Shown in pieces: positions 43,902-52,038 of a stretch of 64,000 nucleotides of DNA. The notes under the pieces were generated by a model. That model worked only from the letters and a program-made list of their open reading frames with translations. It ran no database searches and had not been told where the DNA came from. Numbering within the stretch: the first letter of the stretch is position 1; each line of letters begins with the position of its first letter. This stretch comes from CAXBNB01 sp040151475. Lineage in GTDB: Bacteria > Bacteroidota > Bacteroidia > Cytophagales > Cyclobacteriaceae. The stretch covers positions 157,510-221,509 of the forward strand of contig NZ_JBDKWG010000137.1 of NCBI RefSeq assembly GCF_040151475.1. The letters are read 5' to 3'. The position numbers were made by a program, and so were the translations under genes.

Positions 43902-44564
43902 TCAATTCAAAGATTTGTTTTGAGGTATCTTACTGGTGATTGATTTTGAAGCAAAAATCAATCCCTGAATAATAAATCCGATCAATATCAGTACACATAT
44001 TTCTAACTGCGAAGCAACATTGCTACTGGCGATGAGTCGTTTGGAATTGTCAATGATATTGCGGGCTTCAGAAAGCTGGACATCAGAAAGCTGATCCAAA
44101 TCAATAGCTATTTTCTTGTGATACATAGCAATTGATTTTTTTAGCATTTCGGGATCATCAGCAGAATTGGAATTAATAAATTTAATTTCCTCCTGCTCCA
44201 ATTCAGTTACCTGTTTTTTCAGATCCGAGAAAAGATGCGATTCGGCAGTTGTTAGTTTTGTCTTCTCATAGCTGTAAATCAAATCGGCAATAGAGTCATT
44301 AAGCATTTGATTTTTTTCAATGAACTCAGAAACATCAACCTGTTCGTAATAATCAAACAACAACTTCTTCTTGTGTACCTGGCTCGCTAATTTGTAGATA
44401 TAACTTTCTACTACCAACCGGTCTTTATATACCGATGCGAATGAATCCTGCAATTCCAAAAAATGGCTCTTATCCATCATATTGGTAGCAAGCACCAACA
44501 ACAAAACGACACCCAAGGCTATGGCCACCTTAATTTTTCCAGCAATAAAATAAGTCCATTTCAT
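43902..44564 (-). CDS. Membrane protein with four-helix-bundle (4HB_MCP-like) sensory domain (220 aa)
   Basis: ATG at 44562-44564 gives MKWTYFIAGKIKVAIALG as start; the frame is open 17 codons further without a sensible N-terminus. One membrane helix at about 9-28 (VAIALGVVLLLVLATNM) and one near the C-terminus (about 189-208, ICVLILIGFIIQGLIFA) frame a helical extracytoplasmic domain of about 160 residues (FLELQDSFASVYKDRLVVES ... DQLSDVQLSEARNIIDNSKR). That layout is the 4HB ligand-binding domain of chemoreceptors, yet no HAMP or signalling domain follows: only ~12 residues after the second helix. A stand-alone sensor or an adaptor for a separate kinase is possible. It precedes the deacetylase gene. 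Confidence 0.65.
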   Translation of the reverse strand: MKWTYFIAGKIKVAIALGVVLLLVLATNMMDKSHFLELQDSFASVYKDRLVVESYIYKLASQVHKKKLLFDYYEQVDVSEFIEKNQMLNDSIADLIYSYEKTKLTTAESHLFSDLKKQVTELEQEEIKFINSNSADDPEMLKKSIAMYHKKIAIDLDQLSDVQLSEARNIIDNSKRLIASSNVASQLEICVLILIGFIIQGLIFASKSITSKIPQNKSLN

Positions 44565-44685
44565 AGTGATGTAATTGTAGTTGCATAATAGTGCCAGATG
44601 CAATCCGGCTGTCATTTCTCTTAAAGACAGAAAATATTTAAGAATTCCCGTCAGTCATTCGTTTCGTGTTGATAAATACGCATTC

Positions 44686-45741
44686 TCATTCAACCCCACT
44701 CTCAAGAATAGTCAATTTAGCCTTGTCCACATCCAGCTCCGCTTCAATGCCAAATGGCAGGGTGGAATTGTCATCAATATGCCCTATTGGCAAGCCATAC
44801 AGCACTGGAATATTTAGATTAGCCAGTCGGTCTTCAAGCACTTCCCTAAGTGAAAGTGACTGGCTGAAATCCGGATCATCCGGTTTGGTTTCGCATCCTG
44901 CAAATACACCCAACGCCAATCCTTTTGCCTTGTGAAGTTTTCCTGAATTCAACAGATGAGTCAACATCCTGTCAATTCTATATGGCGACTCACCTACGTC
45001 CTCTATAAACACAATTTTATCATCAAAATCCAGGTCATAGGGTGTACCCATAACAGATACTATCAACGAAAGATTCCCTCCTGCTAATCTGCCTGTTGCC
45101 GTACCTGTATTTATTTTAATTAAATTAAAGACCGGATCCTCTATCTCGTCCCACTGTCCGGGTCGTTCAATGACAGATTTGTTTTTTCCTTTGATTAAAT
45201 TTCGCTCAAACTGGTCAGTAGTAAAATCCGAGTATTCTGATGCGCCAACCGGTCCATGAAAACACACCAATCCTGTTTTGGCATGTATGGCAAAGAGTAA
45301 AGCAGTAATATCACTATAACCTACCAGTACTTTGGGGTTGGATCGGATCAGGTCGTAGTTGATGTGAGGAAGAAGCCTGCCCGATCCGTACCCTCCTCTG
45401 GCACAAACAACTCCTGCTACTTCAGGGGTTTCAAACATAGTGTGCAGGTCTGCCAATCGTTGCTTATCTGTTCCGGCAAGAAACCCTTTTTTCACACGCA
45501 TGTTTTCGGAGTATTTTACCCTGAAACCAAAGTTTTCCAGATTTTCAACAGACTTTTCAAAGGCTTCACGAGTTACAGCACTTGCAGGCGTAATAAGTCC
45601 TACAGTATCTCCTTTACTAAGCTTTTTTGGTTTGATAAGAGCTGGTGAACCCTCAGTCTTATTTGCTTTTACAGTTGTCAAAGACAACCCTGATACTACT
45701 GATGCTACTGCTGTGACCTTTATAAATTTTCTTCTTTCCAT
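44686..45741 (-). CDS. S66-family LD-carboxypeptidase with Tat-like signal (351 aa)
   Basis: Cleaves the L-Lys/DAP-D-Ala bond of murein tetrapeptides during peptidoglycan recycling. The N-terminus MERRKFIKVTAVASVVSG has a twin-arginine-type signal. Catalytic triad: Ser in CARGGYGSGRLLPH (about 120), Glu in FIEDVGESPYRIDR (about 245), His in LPIGHIDDNSTLPFG (about 320). Normal family length. Unlike cytoplasmic E. coli LdcA, export by Tat would put it in the periplasm; several Bacteroidota members also carry signals. It follows the YebC gene by 133 bp that includes a terminator-like hairpin, so it is probably transcribed separately. No link to the PUL is evident. Confidence 0.9.
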   Translation of the reverse strand: MERRKFIKVTAVASVVSGLSLTTVKANKTEGSPALIKPKKLSKGDTVGLITPASAVTREAFEKSVENLENFGFRVKYSENMRVKKGFLAGTDKQRLADLHTMFETPEVAGVVCARGGYGSGRLLPHINYDLIRSNPKVLVGYSDITALLFAIHAKTGLVCFHGPVGASEYSDFTTDQFERNLIKGKNKSVIERPGQWDEIEDPVFNLIKINTGTATGRLAGGNLSLIVSVMGTPYDLDFDDKIVFIEDVGESPYRIDRMLTHLLNSGKLHKAKGLALGVFAGCETKPDDPDFSQSLSLREVLEDRLANLNIPVLYGLPIGHIDDNSTLPFGIEAELDVDKAKLTILESGVE

Positions 45742-45792
45742 TTAATCTCCTGAATCGGGCCAGATATCAGCCCATTTACCATAAACTAAAAG

Positions 45793-45829
45793 TACCATAG
45801 TTTTGATGATAATCAAAAGTGATTTGGTA
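45793..45829 (-). terminator. Hairpin between yebC and the S66 gene
   Basis: Inner arms TTTTGAT (45801-45807) and ATCAAAA (45812-45818) with a GATA loop, flanked by outer arms TACCA/TGGTA (45793-45797 and 45825-45829). On the minus strand the stem is followed by CTTTTAGTTTATGG, only a moderate T-tract. Placed ~45 bp after the yebC stop, as expected for its terminator. Confidence 0.4.
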
Positions 45830-45874
45830 TTTCAAAGGAAAAGAAAAGGTGAAAGTTAAAAATGCAGCGTTCGA

Positions 45875-46582
45875 TTATGCCATTGTATGGTAAACCTGCT
45901 GTACATCCTCGTCTTCTTCCAGCTTTTCCAATAACTTTTCTACTTCCTCTACCTGCTCTGGATTCAGTTCTTTGGTCATGGTTGGAATACGCTCAAATTC
46001 AGAACTTATGATTTCCAGATTCATTTCTTCAAGTGCTTTCTGAATCGTCCCGTAACTTGCAAATTCTCCGTAAATAATAATATTCTCATCTTCCACAAAC
46101 AACTCTTCCGCTCCAAAGTCGATCAGTTCAAGCTCTAGCTCTTCCATATCCAGTTCTCCTTGTGCTATCTTAAAATGACATTTGTGGTCGAACATGAACT
46201 CTACAGAACCGGACGTCCCCAGACTTCCTCCATATTTGGTAAAATAGCTTCTGACATTGGCCACCGTCCTGTTGTTGTTATCGGTAGCTGTTTCTACTAA
46301 CACCGCTATTCCATGTGGTGCATATCCTTCAAATAATACTTCCTTATAATCTCCGGAATCCTTATCAGTAGCTTTTTTCAGTGCCCGCTCCACATTTTCT
46401 TTAGGCATATTCTCTGCCCTGGCATTCTGAATTATCGCTCTCAATCGTGAATTCCCGGCAGGATCAGCACCACCCGCTTTGGCTGCCATGGTAATCTCCT
46501 TCCCTATTCTCGTAAAAACTTTGGACATGTGTGCCCAGCGCTTCATTTTTCTTCCTTTTCGAAATTCAAATGCTCTTCCCAT
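45875..46582 (-). CDS. yebC: YebC/PmpR-family protein (235 aa)
   Basis: Cytoplasmic protein of the YebC family, known as a transcription regulator in some bacteria and, more recently, as a translation factor that relieves ribosome stalling. ATG at 46580-46582 starts the conserved MGRAFEFRKGRKMKRWAHMSKVFTRIGKEI region; the frame is open 21 codons upstream without family sequence. Three YebC domains are visible, including NSRLRAIIQNARAENMPKEN, the Phe-Glu-Gly-Tyr-Ala-Pro segment (VLFEGYAPHGIAVLVETATD) and RSYFTKYGGSLGTSGSVEFM. Acidic C-terminus (LLEKLEEDEDVQQVYHTMA). It is divergent from dnaE, with a perfect -7 box before it. Housekeeping, probably single-gene transcript. Confidence 0.95.
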   Translation of the reverse strand: MGRAFEFRKGRKMKRWAHMSKVFTRIGKEITMAAKAGGADPAGNSRLRAIIQNARAENMPKENVERALKKATDKDSGDYKEVLFEGYAPHGIAVLVETATDNNNRTVANVRSYFTKYGGSLGTSGSVEFMFDHKCHFKIAQGELDMEELELELIDFGAEELFVEDENIIIYGEFASYGTIQKALEEMNLEIISSEFERIPTMTKELNPEQVEEVEKLLEKLEEDEDVQQVYHTMA

Positions 46583-46612
46583 TCTAAAATTATTTTGCTT
46601 AAAACTTAACCC

Positions 46613-46620
46613 CAAACTTA
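46613..46620 (-). promoter_or_regulatory. Promoter -7 box for yebC (TAAGTTTG)
   Basis: The plus strand reads CAAACTTA, a full match to the Bacteroidota -7 consensus TAnnTTTG on the minus strand, 31 bp before the yebC ATG. A TTG that could serve as -33 lies 22 bp further up, slightly too far. Position relative to the start codon supports it. Confidence 0.45.
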
Positions 46621-46799
46621 ATAAGTTGGAACAAATTAAAATCAATAATACTATTCAAAATTTCAAATTCAACTTTGAATATTTGAAACCGACAACAATA
46701 ATTTTCTTTATGTGGAAAACTTCCAACTTTCCTTTTCCGATATCTCAATATAATTCCTCAACTTTATAAGTTCGATTTACTACCATTAAATGCCGACGG

Positions 46800-49700
46800 A
46801 TGTACCTGATTTTTGATACTGAGACCACTGGATTACCAAAACAATACAATGCCCCTTTAACGGATTTTGACAACTGGCCAAGACTGGTGCAATTGGCATG
46901 GCAACTACATGCCAATGATGGGTCTCTCATAAGTCATCAAAACTATATTGTGAAGCCTGATGGTTTTACGATTCCATTCAATGCGCAAAAAATTCATGGC
47001 ATATCGACTCAACGAGCCGAAGAAGAAGGTTTTGAATTGAAATTCGTATTGGAGGCATTCCGAAAAGACATTGAAAAAACCAGGGCTACAGTAGGTCACA
47101 ATATCGAATTTGACAACAATATTGTTGGCTGTGAATATTTAAGGTCAAACCTTCCCAATGTGCTGGAAAATCAATTCTGCATTGACACGAAAGAAGAAGC
47201 AACGGATTTCGTAGCTATTCCCGGAGGTCGTGGAGGCAAGTTTAAGTGGCCCACTCTGACGGAATTGCATACCAAACTGTTTGGGGTGCCTTTTGAAGAT
47301 GCTCATGATGCAGCTTACGATGTTGATGCTACTTCCCGGTGTTTCTTTGGGTTGCTCAAAGAAGGTGTGATAAAAACCCTGGATGAAACACCAGCTTCCT
47401 CTATCACTTACGAAGCTCCAAAGTTAGCTGATGCTAATTTCGCAAAAGAGGATGACGCAAAAAAAGATAACGGACTTACCAAAGGAAATGCAAAGGACAT
47501 TACCTCTCCATTTTGTCACATTCATGTGCATTCACAATATTCAGTGCTTCAGGCAACAGGAGATGTTAAGTCTATAATTGAAAAAGCCAAAGAACTCAAT
47601 ATGCCTGCCGTCGGACTGACCGATCTGGGCAATATGTTTGGTGGGTATAAGTTTGTGCAGGGAGCCATAGCCAGCGGCCTCAAACCTATTCTGGGATGTG
47701 AATTTTACTTATCTGAAAATCGATTGGTAAACAAATTCACCAAAGACAATCCTGATAAAATGTCGCAGCAGGTACTGATAGCAAAAAATAAAGCAGGATT
47801 TCACAACCTCGCCAAACTCACCTCTTTGGGATACATTGAAGGGCTATACGGACTCTACCCCCGTATCGACAAAGACTTAATCCTTCAATACAAAGAAAAT
47901 TTAATCGCCCTTACCGGTGGTCTAAAGAGTGAAATACCTTATCTGATACTCAATGTCGGAGAACAACAGGCAGAAGAAGTTTTTAAGTGGTGGCATGACA
48001 ATTTAGGGGAAAATTTTTATGTAGAAATCAACCGTCATGGGCTGGAAGAAGAAGAGCATTTGAATGAGGTATTACTTGGTTTCGCTAAAAAATACGGCAC
48101 TAAAATAATAGCCTCAAATGATGTTTTTTATTTAGACAAAAGTCAATCAAGAGCACATGACATATTACTCTGTATCAAGGAAAACAAAAGTATAAATGAC
48201 CCTGTAGGTACTGGCCGGGCTTATAGGGATGCTTTGCCCAATCAGGAATATTATTTCAAATCTCAGGAAGAAATGAAAGCTCTCTTTGCGGATATCCCTG
48301 AGGCAATTGAAAATATACAAGAGTTAATTGATAAAATTGAGACTTACGAACTCAAGAGAGAAGTACTTCTTCCAAAATATGACATACCAGATGAGTTCAA
48401 ATGTGAAGAAGACGAAACAGATGGTGGAAAAAGAGGGGAAAATAAATTCCTCAGGCATCTGACCTATGAAGGGGCAAAAAAGAGATACGGAAACATCACG
48501 CCCGAAATAGAAGAAAGACTCGATTTTGAACTGATGACAATTGAAAAAACCGGTTATCCCGGTTATTTTCTTATTGTTCAGGATTTCACTACCAAAGCAA
48601 GAGAAATGGGTGTGGCAGTTGGTCCCGGCAGGGGATCGGCAGCAGGATCAGCTGTAGCCTATTGCATAGCAATTACGAATGTTGATCCCATAGAATACGA
48701 CCTACTGTTTGAAAGATTTCTAAATCCGGATCGGGTATCACTTCCCGATATTGATATTGATTTTGACGATGAAGGACGAGACAAAGTCATTCAGTATGTC
48801 ATAGAAAAATACGGATCAAAACAAGTGGCTCAAATAATCACTTACGGCACCATGGCTGCTAAATCAGCCATAAAAGATGCCGGACGTGTGATGGATTTAT
48901 CATTGCCTGACACTTCATCCATTGCTAACCTTGTTCCAGAAAAACCAGGAACAACTCTGGACAAAGCTTTTGCGGAAGTAAAAGAACTGCAAGATCTTTT
49001 TAAAAGCACTGGTCCAAGAGCAGAAGTACTTCAGCAAGCCAAAGTATTGGAAGGATCGGTAAGAAACACCGGCATACATGCATGTGGAGTTATCATTACC
49101 CCGGACGACATCACCAACTACATCCCAGTAGCCACAGCCAAAGATGCGGATTTATTGGTCACGCAGTTCGACAACAGTGTGGTAGAAAATGCTGGTATGT
49201 TAAAGATGGACTTTTTGGGACTAAAAACATTGTCCATAATAAAGAGTGCCATTGTCAATGTAAAAGAAAGACATGGCATAGCCCTTGATCCTGATACCAT
49301 CCCACTGGATGATGCTAAAACTTACGAACTGTACCAAAGAGGAGAAACCAACGGCACTTTTCAGTTTGAATCTCCTGGCATGCAAAAACACCTTAGGGCA
49401 TTAAAGCCCGACAGGTTTGCCGATTTGATTGCTATGAACGCACTCTACCGTCCCGGCCCAATGGAATATATACCCAATTTCATCGCCAGAAAACATGGAA
49501 AAGAAGAGATTTCATATCCGCTAAAAGGCATGGAGGAATATCTCGCCGAGACCTATGGTATCACCGTATATCAGGAGCAGGTAATGCTACTTTCCCAGAC
49601 GCTTGCCGGGTTTACCAAAGGCCAGGCAGATGCCCTGCGAAAAGGCATGGGTAAGAAGAAGAAAGAAATAATTGACGAACTAAAACCAAAATTTGTAGCT

Positions 49701-51020
49701 GGTTGCGCTGAAAGAGGCCATGATCCAAAAATAGTAGAAAAGGTATGGAGTGACTGGGAAGCTTTTGCCGCCTATGCTTTCAACAAGTCTCACTCAACGT
49801 GCTACTCTGTAGTTGCTTACCACACTGCATACCTCAAAGCCAACTACCCTGAAGAGTACATGGCTGCTGTGCTTACCCACAACCAAAGCAATATCGAAAA
49901 GGTGAGCTTTTTCATGGAGGAGTGTCGCAATCGCAGCATCAAAGTATTGGGGCCTCATGTGAATGAATCGGGAGTTAATTTTAAGGTAAACAAAGACGGG
50001 CAAATCAGATTTGGATTAGGTGCTATCAAAGGAACCGGCGACTCTGCTGTAACGGCCATTATAGAAGAAAGGGATGAAAACGGGCCGTTCAAAGATATTT
50101 TTGACTTTGCCATCAGGGTAAACCTACGCTCTGTCAACAAAAAAACTTTTGAAGCCCTGGCCATGTCGGGTGCTTTTGATTGTTTTAAAAGCTACCATAG
50201 AAGACAATACCTGATCACCGACGATGGGGAAGCCAGCCTGATTGAAAAGGCCATTAAGTATGCTACAAAAGTGGAACAGGAAAAACAAAGTGCTCAGGCA
50301 TCTTTATTTGGTGGAGAAACCGGAGTATCCATACCTGCTCCTAAGGTATCGGATGTTACACCCTATACAGAACTTGACAAGCTAAAAATAGAAAAAGAAG
50401 TAGTCGGCCTTTACATCTCAGGGCATCCGTTGGATCAATTCAAATTTGAAGTAGATAAATTTTGTAATACCAGCATCTCCAAACTCAATGAAAACCTGGA
50501 AGACCTTAAAAACTTAGGCAATATAAAAATTGCCGGAATAGTAACCGAGGTAAGCCATAGAATGACGAAAACAGGAAAACCATTTGGAACACTTACTGTG
50601 CAGGATTTCACTGATACCTATACGTTCTTTCTATTTTCTGACGATTACCTCAATTTCAAAGAATTCTTTACACCTGATTGGGGGATCTACATTCAGGGAG
50701 TCATCCAGAACAGGTGGAAAGGTGGAGAGCTTGAGTTGAAAATCCGAAGTATCAGTTTGTTATCTGATTTAAGAGAAAAACTTACAAAAGGAATTAACCT
50801 GCAAATTAATCTGGAAGACCTAAACCAATCTGTAGTAGATGAAATAATACAACTGGCGACATCTCATTCCGGCACTTGTGACCTCAAACTGAACATACGA
50901 GATGCTAAAAGTGGTAAAACAGCCAGATTATTATCCAGAAAGTTCAAAGTAGATCCTGCAGACGAATTACTCGAAAAGCTAAATACTATGGATGAAATTG
51001 AATACCAGGTGACAACTTAG
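46800..51020 (+). CDS. dnaE: DNA polymerase III alpha subunit with N-terminal DnaQ-type exonuclease domain (1406 aa)
   Basis: Replicative polymerase. Residues 1-190 are a proofreading exonuclease with ExoI FDTETTGLP (Asp7, Glu9), ExoII GHNIEFDNN and ExoIII HDAAYDVDATSRC. After a charged linker the PHP domain begins at about 237 (CHIHVHSQYSVLQATGD). The polymerase palm has the catalytic Asp cluster PDIDIDFDDEGRD at about 648-660 and KMDFLGLK at about 800; then fingers, the helix-hairpin-helix region, a probable clamp-binding QASLF at about 1166, and an OB fold (about 1238-1330). DnaE proteins usually run about 1150-1250 aa without the exonuclease; here the epsilon function is fused at the front, unlike PolC, where it is inserted in the PHP domain. 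Intact. Confidence 0.96.
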   Translation: MYLIFDTETTGLPKQYNAPLTDFDNWPRLVQLAWQLHANDGSLISHQNYIVKPDGFTIPFNAQKIHGISTQRAEEEGFELKFVLEAFRKDIEKTRATVGHNIEFDNNIVGCEYLRSNLPNVLENQFCIDTKEEATDFVAIPGGRGGKFKWPTLTELHTKLFGVPFEDAHDAAYDVDATSRCFFGLLKEGVIKTLDETPASSITYEAPKLADANFAKEDDAKKDNGLTKGNAKDITSPFCHIHVHSQYSVLQATGDVKSIIEKAKELNMPAVGLTDLGNMFGGYKFVQGAIASGLKPILGCEFYLSENRLVNKFTKDNPDKMSQQVLIAKNKAGFHNLAKLTSLGYIEGLYGLYPRIDKDLILQYKENLIALTGGLKSEIPYLILNVGEQQAEEVFKWWHDNLGENFYVEINRHGLEEEEHLNEVLLGFAKKYGTKIIASNDVFYLDKSQSRAHDILLCIKENKSINDPVGTGRAYRDALPNQEYYFKSQEEMKALFADIPEAIENIQELIDKIETYELKREVLLPKYDIPDEFKCEEDETDGGKRGENKFLRHLTYEGAKKRYGNITPEIEERLDFELMTIEKTGYPGYFLIVQDFTTKAREMGVAVGPGRGSAAGSAVAYCIAITNVDPIEYDLLFERFLNPDRVSLPDIDIDFDDEGRDKVIQYVIEKYGSKQVAQIITYGTMAAKSAIKDAGRVMDLSLPDTSSIANLVPEKPGTTLDKAFAEVKELQDLFKSTGPRAEVLQQAKVLEGSVRNTGIHACGVIITPDDITNYIPVATAKDADLLVTQFDNSVVENAGMLKMDFLGLKTLSIIKSAIVNVKERHGIALDPDTIPLDDAKTYELYQRGETNGTFQFESPGMQKHLRALKPDRFADLIAMNALYRPGPMEYIPNFIARKHGKEEISYPLKGMEEYLAETYGITVYQEQVMLLSQTLAGFTKGQADALRKGMGKKKKEIIDELKPKFVAGCAERGHDPKIVEKVWSDWEAFAAYAFNKSHSTCYSVVAYHTAYLKANYPEEYMAAVLTHNQSNIEKVSFFMEECRNRSIKVLGPHVNESGVNFKVNKDGQIRFGLGAIKGTGDSAVTAIIEERDENGPFKDIFDFAIRVNLRSVNKKTFEALAMSGAFDCFKSYHRRQYLITDDGEASLIEKAIKYATKVEQEKQSAQASLFGGETGVSIPAPKVSDVTPYTELDKLKIEKEVVGLYISGHPLDQFKFEVDKFCNTSISKLNENLEDLKNLGNIKIAGIVTEVSHRMTKTGKPFGTLTVQDFTDTYTFFLFSDDYLNFKEFFTPDWGIYIQGVIQNRWKGGELELKIRSISLLSDLREKLTKGINLQINLEDLNQSVVDEIIQLATSHSGTCDLKLNIRDAKSGKTARLLSRKFKVDPADELLEKLNTMDEIEYQVTT

Positions 51021-51036
51021 ATTCTTAAAGAAGAAT
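51021..51036 (+). terminator. Small hairpin after dnaE
   Basis: ATTCTT and AAGAAT pair over 6 bp with a 4-nt loop directly after the dnaE stop, followed by AATTATTTC. The stem is A+T-rich and weak, so it is only a tentative terminator. Confidence 0.25.
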
Positions 51037-51191
51037 AATTATTTCAGTTTCTGATTTTATCGTGTATATTTATTTTAGAAAGGATAGTAAGGGAAACTAA
51101 ATACTGTGATTGTTCATGAATGTCGGTTAACAAAATTAGAAGGATTCTTTAAAAGTTATAAAAATCATCTATTCTTGTAAACTTACTAAGT

Positions 51192-51199
51192 TACCTTTC
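51192..51199 (+). promoter_or_regulatory. Possible -7 box for the second import operon (TACCTTTC)
   Basis: Seven of eight matches to TAnnTTTG, 32 bp before the ATG of the PKD lipoprotein gene; a TTG at 51175-51177 is rather close for a -33 box. It lies in the 211-bp gap after dnaE, the only gap large enough to start the five-gene operon. Confidence 0.35.
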
Positions 51200-51231
51200 A
51201 AATATTTTACATTAATTATAACATTGCACGT

Positions 51232-51993
51232 ATGAAGAAGCTTTTACACCTTTTTTTATTTGTTGGTTTGGCCGTTTTGGCATCTTGTGGTGGAGATGAT
51301 CCTCTGCCAAGTCCTGTGGTTAGTTTCATTACTGATCCCGGAGTGGTTGAAGTTGGTGTTCCTGTCCAGTTTGAAAACCAAAGTTTAAAAGCTTCGAGCT
51401 ACCTGTGGGATTTTGGAGGTGGAGTCACATCAGAAGAAATATCTCCAACAGTTACTTTTGACAGCCGTGGAGACTTGTATGTAAAACTCACAGCCAAAAC
51501 AGATGACGGACAAATGGTAATTGACTCTGTACTTGTATCTGTTAAGGAAAGAGTTCTGACTGGTTATTATGTAAATATCTTCCCTTCCACGAATGGGGAT
51601 GAAGCGTGGGATCCTGAAGAAGAAGGCTCTGCACAATACGCTGACATTTTAATTCAACTATATCCTACGGACGATAACAATACAGATGGATTGCTGGACG
51701 GTATATTTGTAGATTGGCCTTATGGGCCACTTGCAGCTGAAGTGGAAAGTAATGTTTTTGGAGAAATCACATTGACTGACGATGATTGGGTTTTAGTCCT
51801 TTACGATTATGATGGAGACTTAGAAGCTGATTTTGATGAAACTAAATTGGCTACAATGACTGGTGTACAATTCAATCCGGTTCAATCTATTACTTACAAA
51901 AGTGATGATGAAACATCAGGTTTCTTGTCAGTTCTATTCACCGATTCCAATAACAATACTTTGGATGTAGATCTTACATTCGAAATAAAGTAA
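51232..51993 (+). CDS. PKD-domain lipoprotein (253 aa)
   Basis: Lipoprotein signal (GLAVLASCGGDD, Cys19). Residues about 27-105 form one PKD-type beta-sandwich with the typical core YLWDFGGGVTSEEISPTVTF and a closing VDSVLVSVKE. The C-terminal ~145 residues are acidic, rich in Asp/Glu (SDDETSGF, DDNNTDGLLDG) and of unknown fold. PKD domains usually serve in carbohydrate or protein contacts at the cell surface. First gene of a plus-strand operon with SusC, SusD, zinc metallohydrolase and DUF4302 proteins, 45 bp before susC. Probably surface-exposed and part of ligand capture; no more specific role can be read. Confidence 0.85.
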   Translation: MKKLLHLFLFVGLAVLASCGGDDPLPSPVVSFITDPGVVEVGVPVQFENQSLKASSYLWDFGGGVTSEEISPTVTFDSRGDLYVKLTAKTDDGQMVIDSVLVSVKERVLTGYYVNIFPSTNGDEAWDPEEEGSAQYADILIQLYPTDDNNTDGLLDGIFVDWPYGPLAAEVESNVFGEITLTDDDWVLVLYDYDGDLEADFDETKLATMTGVQFNPVQSITYKSDDETSGFLSVLFTDSNNNTLDVDLTFEIK

Positions 51994-52038
51994 CAAAAGA
52001 TAGCTTTAAATTTTCTTCGTTTATCAAACCAATTGTGA

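Noticed and set aside
42149..44564. Esterase, deacetylase and sensor as part of the sulfated-fucan PUL
   Set aside because: They lie upstream of the sigma gene behind a 102-bp gap and carry no fucan-specific enzyme; membership cannot be supported from sequence, so they were described as a separate operon.
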